Shown here piece by piece: positions 16,902 through 25,685 of a stretch of 64,000 nt of DNA (positions are counted from its first letter, which is position 1; the number at the start of each line of letters is the position of its first letter). The stretch is from CAVXJN01 sp963773585 (GTDB lineage Bacteria > Pseudomonadota > Gammaproteobacteria > JASBUN01), in NCBI GenBank assembly GCA_963773585.1, contig CAVZBR010000004.1, positions 744,001 to 808,000 on the forward strand, written 5' to 3'. The notes under the pieces were generated by a model. It saw only the letters and a program-made list of their open reading frames with translations. It was not told the origin of the DNA and did no database searches. The position numbers and the translations under genes are program-made.

Positions 16902-17474
16902 TCACCAGTAATAGGGTGGCCGATGCCACCACGGAAACGGATACCAGGGATCGTACCAGTACGGATCGTAATCCCGGGCCCGGGGCTCGGGCGGCGGTTG
17001 CCAGAGAAAATGCTGCCGTGCGTCCACCACTGGGTAGCGGTAGGGAAATTCGCCGATTGCCTTGGTTTCGACACCTTCGAACTGGCCGCGCACGGTGATT
17101 GCGCGACCGACCTCATACAGTGCCGGATCCAGAAAGCCGGGAACCCGAGCGAGAAATCGACCCAGGTGAGACGACTCGACCTCCAGCGGGCTGCCGTCGC
17201 GGCCAAGCGGGCGCGCGACTACCTCCAGCACGGTTTGTTCGCGGCGATTTTCCACCTTGGCGATGATGCCGCCCCAGCGTACCGTCACCCCGACCAGATG
17301 CTGTGGATCGGCGCGGGCTTCCGCAGGACTTACGGCAGCGCTCGGCGGCAGCCGGATGGATTCCGGCACTTCGCTCACGCAGCCGCCGAGCAACAGCGTC
17401 GCTGCCAACGCTGCGACCTGCCGGCGCCATTTGCCACGGTGACCACACTGAAAGCGCGTCGATTGCTCGAGCAT
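16902..17474 (-). CDS. Slp family outer-membrane lipoprotein (copy 1)
   Basis: 190 residues. A basic N-terminus leads to a signal peptide with lipobox LLGGC (Cys32) and a Slp domain (VTVRWGGIIAKVENRREQTVLEVVARPLG, GRFLARVPGFLDPALYEVGRAITVRGQ). The C-terminus carries a Trp/Tyr/Pro-rich tail (YDPYWYDPWYPFPWWHRPPYYW in part) that the second copy lacks. It precedes that paralogue by 11 bp. The longer basic N-terminus before the hydrophobic core suggests the true start could be internal. Confidence 0.82.
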   Translation of the reverse strand: MLEQSTRFQCGHRGKWRRQVAALAATLLLGGCVSEVPESIRLPPSAAVSPAEARADPQHLVGVTVRWGGIIAKVENRREQTVLEVVARPLGRDGSPLEVESSHLGRFLARVPGFLDPALYEVGRAITVRGQFEGVETKAIGEFPYRYPVVDARQHFLWQPPPEPRARDYDPYWYDPWYPFPWWHRPPYYW

Positions 17475-17600
17475 CTGTCCACCTAAAGCCGTTTGCCGAC
17501 CTATACACCCGCCACCTTAGAACCGATTGCAGCGATTGCCGCGCGTGGTCGCGCCGCCGGCAGTTTGCATTGCCGGGCGGGCTCAGATTACTGGACTGGC

Positions 17601-19001
17601 TCAGGATAAGGGGCGCAACTCCGGCGCGTCGCCGGTATGCCCGTCCACTTTGTCCTTGAGGTCGTACAATGCGGCCTGCAAGGTTTCTTCGACGGTCGGA
17701 TGGTAGAACGGCACGGTCAATAGATCGAACACGGTTTTCTGCCATTGCACCGACCAAGCCAGCAAATGGGCCAAGCTTTCAGCTTTCGGCGCCACCAGCG
17801 TACCGCCCAGCAAGCGGCCGCTGTGTTTGTCGGCATAAACGCGTACGACACCTTTGTTCTTGGCCATGATCAGCGCCCGGCCCACCGGCCCGAGCTGCAT
17901 TTCGCCGATGACTGTGGTTTCCGGGTCGAGTTCGTCCAGCGGCGCGCCGACCACCGCGATGTTGGGATCGCAGAACGTGATAGCGAGCGGCGTCTTGCGC
18001 CGGAAGGCCCGCACCTGGTCGCTGACTGCGTTGACGCCTGCGATGCGCCCCTCATCGCCCGCTTCGTGCAGAATCGGCCGCGTGCCGGTGACGTCGCCGG
18101 CAATGAATACGGGCAGATCGCCCACCTGCATGGTACTGGGATCGTGTTGCGGCACCCCGCGGTCATCCAGCTCGACGCCCAGTTTGGCGATGTCGAGGCG
18201 ATCGAGGTTGGGCGTGCGGCCGAGGCTTGCCAGAATGCGGTCCACCAATACTTCCCGGTCGTCGCTGCGAATGCGCAACTGATCGCCGGCCATTTCGATC
18301 TCCGCCGTCGCCCCCAGCCAGATGTCGAATTCACCGCCAAGAATGTTCAAAGCGGTTTTGTTGGCGACCGGGTCCTGCAGTCCGGCGATACGGTCGGCTT
18401 GGTCGATGCCCGTGACCTTGACACCCATGCGGGACAACGCCTGGCCCAACTCCAAACCAATGGCGCCGAGACCGATGACGGCCACCGATGCGGGCAGGTG
18501 CTCGAGCTCGAAGAAATCGTCGGTGGTTATGACGCGGTCGCGGAATTTCTCCCACGCGGCCGGGACCACGGGACGCGAACCGGTGGCGATGATCACCTTG
18601 TCGGCGTGCACGATCTCGCCTTCGACGTCGAGTACGTTGGGCTCGATGAAGCGCGCGTACCCTTCCATGAACTCGGCACCCATCATATCGGTGCTGCCTT
18701 CGAGCACACGGTCGACGAAAATATCGCGCAAATCGCGCACGTGCTCCATGGCTTCCGGCAGATCCATTGACAGCGATTCGCTACCTTCGATGCCGTGACG
18801 ATCGAAAACCTTGCGGCGATGAAAATCCTCAGCGACCTGAATCGCGGCTTTCGAGGGCATGCAGCCGACCCGGGCGCAGGTGGTACCGAGTTCTCCGCCG
18901 TTGATCAATACCCAATTGTCGGTGTGCTTGCGGACTTGTCCTAGGGCATAGAGTCCGGCGCTGCCGGCGCCGATGATGGCTACGTCAACCTTGCGTTCCA
19001 T
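17601..19001 (-). CDS. Dihydrolipoyl dehydrogenase-family flavoprotein
   Basis: 466 residues of the class I pyridine nucleotide-disulfide oxidoreductases. It has an FAD-binding GAGSAG motif at about 11-16, redox-active CARVGC (CxxxxC) at about 43-48, an NAD-binding VIGLGAIGLELG near 175 and a second FAD motif FIAGDV near 310. The C-terminal FYHPTVEETLQAAL holds the active-site His-Glu pair. It probably oxidises dihydrolipoyl groups or another dithiol with NAD+. No E2 or lipoyl gene is next to it, so the partner is unknown. Confidence 0.85.
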   Translation of the reverse strand: MERKVDVAIIGAGSAGLYALGQVRKHTDNWVLINGGELGTTCARVGCMPSKAAIQVAEDFHRRKVFDRHGIEGSESLSMDLPEAMEHVRDLRDIFVDRVLEGSTDMMGAEFMEGYARFIEPNVLDVEGEIVHADKVIIATGSRPVVPAAWEKFRDRVITTDDFFELEHLPASVAVIGLGAIGLELGQALSRMGVKVTGIDQADRIAGLQDPVANKTALNILGGEFDIWLGATAEIEMAGDQLRIRSDDREVLVDRILASLGRTPNLDRLDIAKLGVELDDRGVPQHDPSTMQVGDLPVFIAGDVTGTRPILHEAGDEGRIAGVNAVSDQVRAFRRKTPLAITFCDPNIAVVGAPLDELDPETTVIGEMQLGPVGRALIMAKNKGVVRVYADKHSGRLLGGTLVAPKAESLAHLLAWSVQWQKTVFDLLTVPFYHPTVEETLQAALYDLKDKVDGHTGDAPELRPLS

Positions 19002-19043
19002 GACCGATCCTTGTGGCTTGCGGGGGCGATGGGGTATTCAGCC

Positions 19044-19065
19044 GCGCCCGGCTGACACCGGGCGC
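19044..19065. other. Perfect 8-bp inverted repeat upstream of the flavoprotein gene
   Basis: Arms GCGCCCGG (19044-19051) and CCGGGCGC (19058-19065) with a 6-nt loop lie between the MITE-like element and the flavoprotein start. No T-run follows on either strand. It may be the old 3'-end hairpin of the rnd transcript. Confidence 0.35.
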
Positions 19066-19076
19066 ATTAGAAACAT

Positions 19077-19109
19077 TAGGGCCTGTTAACACTACCGAAA
19101 CGCCTGCTG
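19077..19109 (+). repeat. Left terminal inverted repeat of the MITE-like element
   Basis: 33 bp, exact reverse complement of 19315-19347. Its outer end is TAGGGCC and its inner end CCTGCTG. Confidence 0.7.
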
Positions 19110-19314
19110 TTGGGCCTGAGAAATCGTCACTCGGCGTTGCTCGTCGCTCATTTGGAGCAACCAAACTTCGCTTCTCGCGCCTGGATTGACGGTTTCTCAG
19201 GCCCAACCCGAAGGGCCGGGCCGCGTTTTGCGTCCCGCGGCGTTGCCGCTCGCTTATGTAGCCGGGCTACACCGCGCTCACGGCGCCTTGCGGGGTCACA
19301 AAACGCGGCGCCGG

Positions 19315-19347
19315 CAGCAGGCGTTTCGGTAGTGTTAACAGGCCCTA
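19315..19347 (-). repeat. Right terminal inverted repeat of the MITE-like element
   Basis: 33 bp, exact reverse complement of 19077-19109. It ends GGCCCTA, followed by GTATAAG in the flank. Confidence 0.7.
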
Positions 19348-19372
19348 GTATAAGTCAGACCGGCGCCGCGGC

Positions 19373-20533
19373 CTAACCGCTGATGATTTTGGCGCGCAGG
19401 GAGCCGCTTTCGACCCCGAGCTGAAGTTTGCCTTCCAGCAAGGCGCGAAGCGGTTCGCCGACCAGGGCTCCGCGCCAGCCGTGCAGCACGGCGACATCCT
19501 CATCGCCCTGCACCAGTTGCGCCAACGTGCTGCGGGTTGCGAGCATTGCCGGGCTCAGGGATTCCTCGGCCGCACGGAGCCGCAGTACGGCCATCATGGC
19601 ATCGACCAAAGCTTCCTGTTCCGCCGATAGTTGCACCCGCGGCTCCAGCGTCGGCAACTGCTCCGGCGCGACCTCGCGGCCGGCGGCGATCAACTGCAGC
19701 AGTTCATCGCCGATCCGTTCGACCTGGGTTTTTTCCAGGCCGCGTACTCGTTCCAGGTTCGCGCGCGAACTGGGACTCCGGCGGGCGAGTTCGACCAACA
19801 CTTCGTCGCGCATCACCCAACGCCGCGGACGATTCAGCTCCATGGCGCGTCGTTCTCGCCAGGCCGCCAGCCGTTGCAGCACTCCCAGCTGGGAAGGTTT
19901 CAGCCGCCGCGCCTCCTTGACGCGCAGCCACGCGGAGTCAGGGTCCGGGGCGTAAGTGGCCGAATCTGCCAAAGTGCGAAAATCGTCGGACAGCCAGTCG
20001 CCGCGTGTGCGCGCCGCCAGTGCCCGGCGCTGGATTTCGTAGATCTGGCGCAGGTAGATGACATCATCCGCGGCATAGCGCAGCTGTCCGTCATCGAGCG
20101 GGCGCTGACTCCAGTCGGTGCGCGTGTGCGCCTTATCCAAGGTTACGCCGAGTTCCTGCTGCACCAGCGTCGCGTAACCGACCTGATCGTTTTGGCCCAG
20201 CAGCGCCGCGGCGATTTGGGTGTCGTACAACGGGGCGGGCACGCTACCGCGCAGGTGATAGAAAATCTCCAGGTCCTGCTTTGCGGCGTGCAACACTTTT
20301 AATACGTCCGGTTGGTAAAGCAGATCCAGGATGGGCGTGAGATCGTCGATCTGTAATGGATCGATGCAGAACACCGCATCGGAAGAAGCCAGTTGCAGCA
20401 GGCACAGCTTGGGGTAATAGGTCTTTTCGCGCATAAACTCGGTATCGACGCACAGGTAAGGCGCGCCTTGCAGCGCATCGCGAACCCGAGGTAGGTCGGC
20501 GCCTTTTTGGATGTATTCGAACGGCTGGTTCAT
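19373..20533 (-). CDS. rnd: Ribonuclease D
   Basis: 386 residues (E. coli RNase D has 375). The N-terminal DEDD 3'-5' exonuclease domain shows YLCVDTEFMREKTYYPKLCLLQL with the first Asp/Glu pair, LKVLHAAKQDLEIFYH with the second Asp, and LRYAADDVIYL with the last. An HRDC domain (about 215-290; RLAAWRERRAMELNRPRRWVMRDE) and a helical C-terminal domain follow. It trims tRNA and other RNA 3' ends. The ATG at 20533 gives the expected N-terminus; an upstream in-frame ATG is less likely. Confidence 0.93.
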   Translation of the reverse strand: MNQPFEYIQKGADLPRVRDALQGAPYLCVDTEFMREKTYYPKLCLLQLASSDAVFCIDPLQIDDLTPILDLLYQPDVLKVLHAAKQDLEIFYHLRGSVPAPLYDTQIAAALLGQNDQVGYATLVQQELGVTLDKAHTRTDWSQRPLDDGQLRYAADDVIYLRQIYEIQRRALAARTRGDWLSDDFRTLADSATYAPDPDSAWLRVKEARRLKPSQLGVLQRLAAWRERRAMELNRPRRWVMRDEVLVELARRSPSSRANLERVRGLEKTQVERIGDELLQLIAAGREVAPEQLPTLEPRVQLSAEQEALVDAMMAVLRLRAAEESLSPAMLATRSTLAQLVQGDEDVAVLHGWRGALVGEPLRALLEGKLQLGVESGSLRAKIISG

Positions 20534-20621
20534 GTACGACTCGTTATGCACTTGATGAGCGCGCATTGTATCGCTTGGCGGGCGTGTTTCGCCAAGGATT
20601 GTGGCACGTGAACGGCCAGGA

Positions 20622-20966
20622 TCAGGGGTCGAGTCGCTGCCCGACGAGCATCGCTTCCGGCACTCTGCACTTGATCGCCGCCGGCAATTCCAGGCAGATG
20701 CCGGGTACCGGTCGAACGCTGACCCACAAAACGTTGAGCTTGAGATTCAGGTCGGCAAATACCACCACTCGGCGGTAATGCTCCAGCACGCCGTGGATTT
20801 CCGCGATCGTGGCATCCAGGAGCGGGCGGGGCTTGGTGCGCAAGCGCGGTATCAGCATCATAAAATCACTGTAGGGTCGGCCTTCAATGTCGCGGGTGGG
20901 GACGCGCTTCCATAACGGCTCCGCGGGGTCCAGCTTGGCAGACGTACGAACATGGAAATGTTTCAT
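20622..20966 (-). CDS. Conserved hypothetical protein, 114 residues
   Basis: Starts MKHFHVRTSAK with a GGGGAGG ribosome site about 6 nt upstream on the minus strand. It is soluble, without signal peptide or transmembrane segment. The N-terminal part resembles a conserved helical segment (PYSDFMMLIPRLRTKPRPLLDATIAEI). The C-terminal half is a run of beta-strand-like sequence (VVVFADLNLKLNVLWVSVRPVPG). I do not recognise the family. It sits between the DUF502 gene and rnd with gaps of 80-90 bp, all on the same strand. Confidence 0.65.
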   Translation of the reverse strand: MKHFHVRTSAKLDPAEPLWKRVPTRDIEGRPYSDFMMLIPRLRTKPRPLLDATIAEIHGVLEHYRRVVVFADLNLKLNVLWVSVRPVPGICLELPAAIKCRVPEAMLVGQRLDP

Positions 20967-21049
20967 GCCAAGCCTCCCCAGCGTTTCCCTTCTAGCATAT
21001 AGAGCAGACGACCGTTTTCCAGTCGAATGTACGACGCGCGCGAGCGACG

Positions 21050-21670
21050 TCAGTTTCGCGGCGACGTTTGTGACGAATGGGACACCGGTGAAGTCGTTAG
21101 TCCTGCTGTGAGTGCGAACCGCATCGCTTGTTCCATCGGCATATCGATGGCGCGCAGCCGATCCCGGGGCAAGATGGCGGTGTAGCCGCCCACCTGGTAA
21201 CTCATGGGCAAGTAGACTGCGACCCTCCCCGGTGCCGCCAAGCCCTCGGGGAGGTCCGAGAAATCTTCGCGCATGACGAACCCCATGATCTCGAACTGCG
21301 TATCGCCGATGCGCACCATTACAGGCTGACGCGCAGGGTGTTCGCCGGATTGGGCAAATAGCGTGAAAAAATCCCGCAGCGAACCGTAGACGGACTTGAT
21401 CAACGGAATACGATACAGCAATCGCTCCGCCCAATTGACCAGGGCCCGTACCACCCAAGCGTGCATCAGAATGCCCACCGCGAGAATGAGTAACAGCGCC
21501 ACGGTGAGCCCCATGCCTGGCCAATATAGACCCTCCGGTAGTACCAGTTTGAGCAATGTGCCCAATAGATGCTCGGCGGAAGTGGCGAACCAGTACAACA
21601 CATATGCAGTGAGAAATACCGGCAATACGGTCGCCATGCCGGTGAGAAAGGTTTTGCTGATTGTTTTCAT
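21050..21670 (-). CDS. DUF502 family membrane protein
   Basis: 206 residues. Two transmembrane helices near the N-terminus (FLTGMATVLPVFLTAYVLYWF, LTVALLLILAVGILM) are followed by the DUF502 signature region (YRIPLIKSVYGSLRDFFTLF) and a cytoplasmic beta-rich domain (PGRVAVYLPMSYQVGGYTAILPRDRL). The function is unknown; bacterial members are common in gammaproteobacteria. It follows the coiled-coil membrane protein gene by 22 bp and is likely in the same operon. Confidence 0.85.
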   Translation of the reverse strand: MKTISKTFLTGMATVLPVFLTAYVLYWFATSAEHLLGTLLKLVLPEGLYWPGMGLTVALLLILAVGILMHAWVVRALVNWAERLLYRIPLIKSVYGSLRDFFTLFAQSGEHPARQPVMVRIGDTQFEIMGFVMREDFSDLPEGLAAPGRVAVYLPMSYQVGGYTAILPRDRLRAIDMPMEQAMRFALTAGLTTSPVSHSSQTSPRN

Positions 21671-21692
21671 TTGCCTCTTCGCAGATCGGCGT

Positions 21693-22322
21693 CTAGGACG
21701 CGTTCAGCAATGCGCGGATTTGGTCGCGCAGAAAATTGTTCTCTTCTTCCATCATTTTGGTGCAGATTTCCAGCTCACGTCCGACCAGTTCCAACATGTG
21801 CAGGTTTTCATCGCACCGCTGCTGATCCAGCGTGTTGCCGATGGCCCCGTGCACTTGTACCCGCAGCGCTTCGAGCAACTGAGCCTGGCGACCGAGCATT
21901 TCCGGAAAATCGATGTCTTCTTCGTCGATTACCGGCGCAGGTTCGATTGCCGACTGTGCCGATGGCGTTGCCGGCTGCGACTGAAGTAGCGCTTCCAGTC
22001 GTCTCCCCAGTTCCAAAAACGCGGGCTTCGAGTCCTGCTCGCCAGTGCGGGCGCGCGCCAATTCGAAACTCAAGCAGGCGTTGCGTATCTGGACCCAGAT
22101 GAGCTCATTTTCCGAAACGTCATCCTCAGACGATTGTCCTAGCGCGGATTCGAGATAGGCGACCGCGGTTTGGCGACTGCGCAAATGTGCCAGCTCCGAT
22201 TCAGTTTCGCGCATGCGTCTGCGGGTGCGATGCAGTCTCCAGATCCATATTGCCAGCACGACAAAGGCGAGAAGCAACGTCTGCAGCAGGCCAAGCAACA
22301 GATACAAATTGATTACCACCAC
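21693..22322 (-). CDS. Membrane-anchored coiled-coil protein of unknown function
   Basis: 209 residues. One N-terminal transmembrane helix (YLLLGLLQTLLLAFVVLAIWIW) is followed by a coiled-coil region (HRTRRRMRETESELAHLRSRQ), an acidic linker and a second helical stretch near the C-terminus (LELVGRELEICTKMMEEENNFLRDQI). It starts with GTG, with GAGGA about 7 nt upstream. It begins 3 bp after the stop of the VWA gene, so the two are almost certainly co-translated. No family recognised. Confidence 0.65.
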   Translation of the reverse strand: MVVINLYLLLGLLQTLLLAFVVLAIWIWRLHRTRRRMRETESELAHLRSRQTAVAYLESALGQSSEDDVSENELIWVQIRNACLSFELARARTGEQDSKPAFLELGRRLEALLQSQPATPSAQSAIEPAPVIDEEDIDFPEMLGRQAQLLEALRVQVHGAIGNTLDQQRCDENLHMLELVGRELEICTKMMEEENNFLRDQIRALLNAS

Positions 22323-22325
22323 TGT

Positions 22326-23900
22326 TCAGTCCTCGGCGCTCTGCGCCGCGTGATCCACGGGGCTGCGGCGACGTTGCGCCAACAGCAGTACGCCGCCGAC
22401 GATGATGGCCAGCACACCGTTCGCGACCACGAACCATAGCAACACGCGGGTGAATCGCAGTGGTTTCGATGCCGGGGTCTGCGCCGCCCGCTGCGGTACA
22501 GAGGAGATTGTATTCGCTGCCGGACGCTGCTTCGGCGGTGCTATGACGGGCGCTTCTGGAATCGGCAGCCGGATCGGGGGCGGCACAAACGACGGTTCGC
22601 CGCGGGTCGGAACCGAAGCGCGCGCAATCGCCGGTACAATCTGGATGTGGCGACGCAGCTGACGCTCGAACGTTGTGCTGCGCGCATACAGGCTGAGTTG
22701 CACCGCGCCCGACTGGTTCAAGGGTATGTGCGCCGTGGCCACGCCGTCGGCAGCTGGTGCACTCAGCGCAATGGACTGTCGGCGGCCATCGGCCCATTGC
22801 AACTGCAATAGGAACTCGGTGTTCGCCAGCACTTCAGCCTTCAGCAATCGCTGGCCTTTGTCCGTCATCCATGCCCGCAGGGCCAGGGTCTGGCCGCGCT
22901 CGAATTGGTTCTGCGCCAGGTCCGTAACCAACTCCAGGTCGGTGACGACGTACGCCCTGTTGTCGTTTTGATCGGTGATCAGGTGCCAAGTGCCCGGCTC
23001 GGGTAAAGGGATGGTGATGAGATCGAAACTCGCGCTATGCATCCAGCGAACGGCGTCCGGATGGGCGCGTTGGTCGATTTCGCCGCTGGCGGGATCGCGC
23101 AGGCGCACTTGGTCGTCTTCTGCATGCGGCGCGACGATGGTGATTTCGCGAATCGATTCGTCGACCTGGAATTGATTGTCGTCGACCGTGAGCATGTTGG
23201 GAGATTTTGCATTCTCGAAAATTTTCGCGAAGGCGTCGTGCAGTCCCGTTCGTTCTTGGATCAATTGAAATAGGCCGCCGCTGTCAGTAGCGATGGTCTG
23301 CAACAGCTCGGTGTCGGATTCACCGGTGAAAGCGATGCTGTACACTTTAACGCCTTGCTGCCGCAACGTCGGTAACAACTCTTCCCGCAAGCGCTTCGTG
23401 AGTGCGCGATTCTGGGCGGCGTCGCCGGTATCCATGTGGCCATCGGAGAGCAAGATGAGGTAGCGCGGAGCGCCATCGCTGTTCGATTCGGCGAGCAATG
23501 ACAGGCCTGTTGCCAGCGCCGCGTAGAGATTGGTGTACACACCTTTGGAAGAAACTTTTTCCGCTCCGGTGAGTAGCGCTTTACGGCCATCGGTGTCGAC
23601 CTTGGTGAGTCGTACGACCGGGTAACCTTGGTCACTGAAACTGACAAGCCCGGCGCGATCACCGCCGTCAAGTAACGAGACGAACATCTGCGCAGCCGGT
23701 ACCCGCAGGCGTTGGGGGTCGGTGTGCTTCATGCTTCCGGAGCTGTCGAGCAGGAGTACGGCGGCGATTTGTTCGCGTTGATCGGCGCGGGCGACCGGCG
23801 AAGTACTGGTGAACAGCGAAAAGAACGCGATGCACAGCCACAACGGCATCACAATGCTGCTTCGTGGTGTATGAGTTGTCGTTGCTGGCGCCGGGTTCAA
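22326..23900 (-). CDS. VWA-domain membrane protein
   Basis: 524 residues: signal peptide, von Willebrand factor A domain (about 45-235) with a complete metal-ion site (DSSGSM at its start, later a TNLYAAL segment and LLSDGHMD), an extracytoplasmic beta-rich middle region, a Pro-rich linker (about 440-490) and a C-terminal transmembrane helix (VLLWFVVANGVLAIIVGGVLLLA) with a short cytoplasmic tail. VWA domains bind protein partners through a divalent metal. It is the first gene of a likely operon with the coiled-coil and DUF502 membrane proteins. The partner is unknown. Confidence 0.8.
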   Translation of the reverse strand: MNPAPATTTHTPRSSIVMPLWLCIAFFSLFTSTSPVARADQREQIAAVLLLDSSGSMKHTDPQRLRVPAAQMFVSLLDGGDRAGLVSFSDQGYPVVRLTKVDTDGRKALLTGAEKVSSKGVYTNLYAALATGLSLLAESNSDGAPRYLILLSDGHMDTGDAAQNRALTKRLREELLPTLRQQGVKVYSIAFTGESDTELLQTIATDSGGLFQLIQERTGLHDAFAKIFENAKSPNMLTVDDNQFQVDESIREITIVAPHAEDDQVRLRDPASGEIDQRAHPDAVRWMHSASFDLITIPLPEPGTWHLITDQNDNRAYVVTDLELVTDLAQNQFERGQTLALRAWMTDKGQRLLKAEVLANTEFLLQLQWADGRRQSIALSAPAADGVATAHIPLNQSGAVQLSLYARSTTFERQLRRHIQIVPAIARASVPTRGEPSFVPPPIRLPIPEAPVIAPPKQRPAANTISSVPQRAAQTPASKPLRFTRVLLWFVVANGVLAIIVGGVLLLAQRRRSPVDHAAQSAED

Positions 23901-23966
23901 TAAACAGAGCCATGTTTTCGTTGTGAGGGGTGAGTATAGCGGAACCCCGGTTACCGCGTACGAATG

Positions 23967-25352
23967 TCAAGTCAGCTGTCGCGGGTCGAGCAGACGCGCC
24001 AGTTCTGCATCGGAAAGGTCGGTCATTTCTGCCGCGACCTCGCGAATTGGCCGTCCCTCCGCGTAGGCGCGTTTGGCGACGGCGGCGGCCTTTTCGTAGC
24101 CGATGATCCCATTGAGCGCAGTGACCAGGATGGGGTTGCGGTCCAACTGCGCTTCCATGCGTTGGCGCTGCGCGGTGAAGCCGGAAATGGCCTTGTCCGC
24201 CAGCAATTGACTGGCGTTGGCAAGCAGCTCGACATTCTGCAGCAGGTTGTACGCGATGACCGGAAGCATGACGTTGAGTTGAAAGTTGCCTGCCTGCGCA
24301 CCGATGGTGACGGTCAAGTCGTTGCCTATGACCTGGGCACACGCCATGACCACCGCTTCAGGAATCACCGGATTCACCTTGCCCGGCATGATGCTGCTCC
24401 CCGGCTGCAGCGCAGGTAAGCTGATCTCGGCCAGCCCGGCGAGGGGGCCGCTGTTCATCCACCGCAGATCGTTGGCGATTTTGGTCAGGGCGACGGCCAG
24501 CACCTTCAGCTGGCCCGACAGTTCCGCTGCTGTGTCCTGGCAGGACAGTGCTTCGAAGCGGTCCTGTGCCGGCGTGAATTCGATTCCGGTCATGTCCGAG
24601 AGCGTGCGCGCGACGCGCCCGCCGAACTCCGGATGCGCGTTGATGCCGGTGCCCACGGCGGTGCCGCCCTGCGCGAGTTGCGACAAGCGCGGTAATGTGG
24701 CTTCGATGCGCTCGCGGCAGTTGCGAATCTGTTGTGCCCAGCCGCCCAATTCCTGCCCCAGCGTGATCGGCATTGCGTCCATCAGGTGGGTGCGCCCGGT
24801 GGTCACCGCGTCGCGCAGTTCGTCCGCCCGCGACTCGATAACGCTTTGCAAGTGCTCCAGAGCCGGAAGCAGCCGGCGACCGGTTTCGGTCCGCGCGCTG
24901 ACATGGATTGCGGTGGGAATCACATCGTTGCTGCTTTGGCCGCGGTTGACGTGGTCATTGGGGTGCACAGGTGCGTGTACCGGGGAGTGCAGCCGACGAG
25001 TGGCGAGCGTGGCAATGACTTCGTTGGCATTCATGTTGGTACTGGTACCGGAGCCGGTTTGAAAAACGTCTACCGGAAACTGCGCATCCCATCGTCCATT
25101 CGCCACTTCATGTGCTGCGGCGGTAACGGCCTCGGCGATCTCCGCTGGCAACTCTCCCAGTTCGCCGTTGACTTGCGCCGCGGCTGCTTTGATCAGGCCC
25201 AGCGCGCGCAAAAAAGCACGCGGCAGCTGCAGGCCGCTGAGCGGAAAATTGTTCACCGCGCGCTGGGTTTGGGCGCCGTACAGGGCGTCGGCGGGCACCT
25301 GGACTTCGCCCATGCTGTCGTTTTCTGTGCGGGTTGGGGACGGATCGCTCAT
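23967..25352 (-). CDS. fumC: Fumarate hydratase, class II (fumarase C)
   Basis: 461 residues, usual length for the oxygen-stable, iron-free fumarase. It interconverts fumarate and L-malate in the TCA cycle. The superfamily signature GSSIMPGKVNPV is present. TGRTHLMDAMPITLGQE carries the catalytic His and SGTSTNMNANEV the substrate-binding segment. The start at 25352 has an AGGAG about 7 nt upstream; the frame stays open further 5' but without gene-like sequence. Aspartase and argininosuccinate lyase belong to the same superfamily, but the motifs favour FumC. Confidence 0.93.
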   Translation of the reverse strand: MSDPSPTRTENDSMGEVQVPADALYGAQTQRAVNNFPLSGLQLPRAFLRALGLIKAAAAQVNGELGELPAEIAEAVTAAAHEVANGRWDAQFPVDVFQTGSGTSTNMNANEVIATLATRRLHSPVHAPVHPNDHVNRGQSSNDVIPTAIHVSARTETGRRLLPALEHLQSVIESRADELRDAVTTGRTHLMDAMPITLGQELGGWAQQIRNCRERIEATLPRLSQLAQGGTAVGTGINAHPEFGGRVARTLSDMTGIEFTPAQDRFEALSCQDTAAELSGQLKVLAVALTKIANDLRWMNSGPLAGLAEISLPALQPGSSIMPGKVNPVIPEAVVMACAQVIGNDLTVTIGAQAGNFQLNVMLPVIAYNLLQNVELLANASQLLADKAISGFTAQRQRMEAQLDRNPILVTALNGIIGYEKAAAVAKRAYAEGRPIREVAAEMTDLSDAELARLLDPRQLT

Positions 25353-25685
25353 AGACTTTGCTCCTGCCTGGCGGATGCGTACCGGCGTGCGGCGAGACGA
25401 ATACGTTGTGTCCCGCGCGCCTGCAGTGGCGACGTGATTATAGGCCCAATCGCGTCGAAATCGCGCCCCCGGCGCAGCTGGGTCCGGTTCACGCAGCGTG
25501 CCGCTGTGCGCCGGGCGCGCTTCGCCCAGAGCGTGGTAGGCGGCGCGATCAGGTGTACTACAATTCCACGTTCCAGGTTCCCGCCGCGCGGAGAGCACCG
25601 GATTTCGCCCGTCGAGACTCTATTCGGTTGAAGGCTACTGCAACCTTGTTCATCATGTGCGGCGTTCAGCCTGGGGAACATCACC

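Larger units (their letters stand above)
19077..19347. mobile_element. MITE-like element with 33-bp terminal inverted repeats
   Basis: A 271-bp block between rnd and the flavoprotein gene is bounded by perfect 33-bp inverted repeats (19077-19109 and 19315-19347) beginning TAGGGCC and ending GGCCCTA. TA stands at both outer edges, as expected for a TA target duplication. Inside are two further inverted repeats: 21 bp with one mismatch (19109-19129 and 19187-19207) and a 10-bp perfect pair (19221-19230 and 19299-19308). A small palindrome near 19258 sits at the centre. There is no transposase gene. The open frames through it follow from its repeat symmetry and do not look like genes. Confidence 0.6.

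Noticed and set aside
19110..19376. Open reading frames through the MITE-like element
   Set aside because: They are products of the repeat symmetry, lack ribosome sites and show no protein-like composition.
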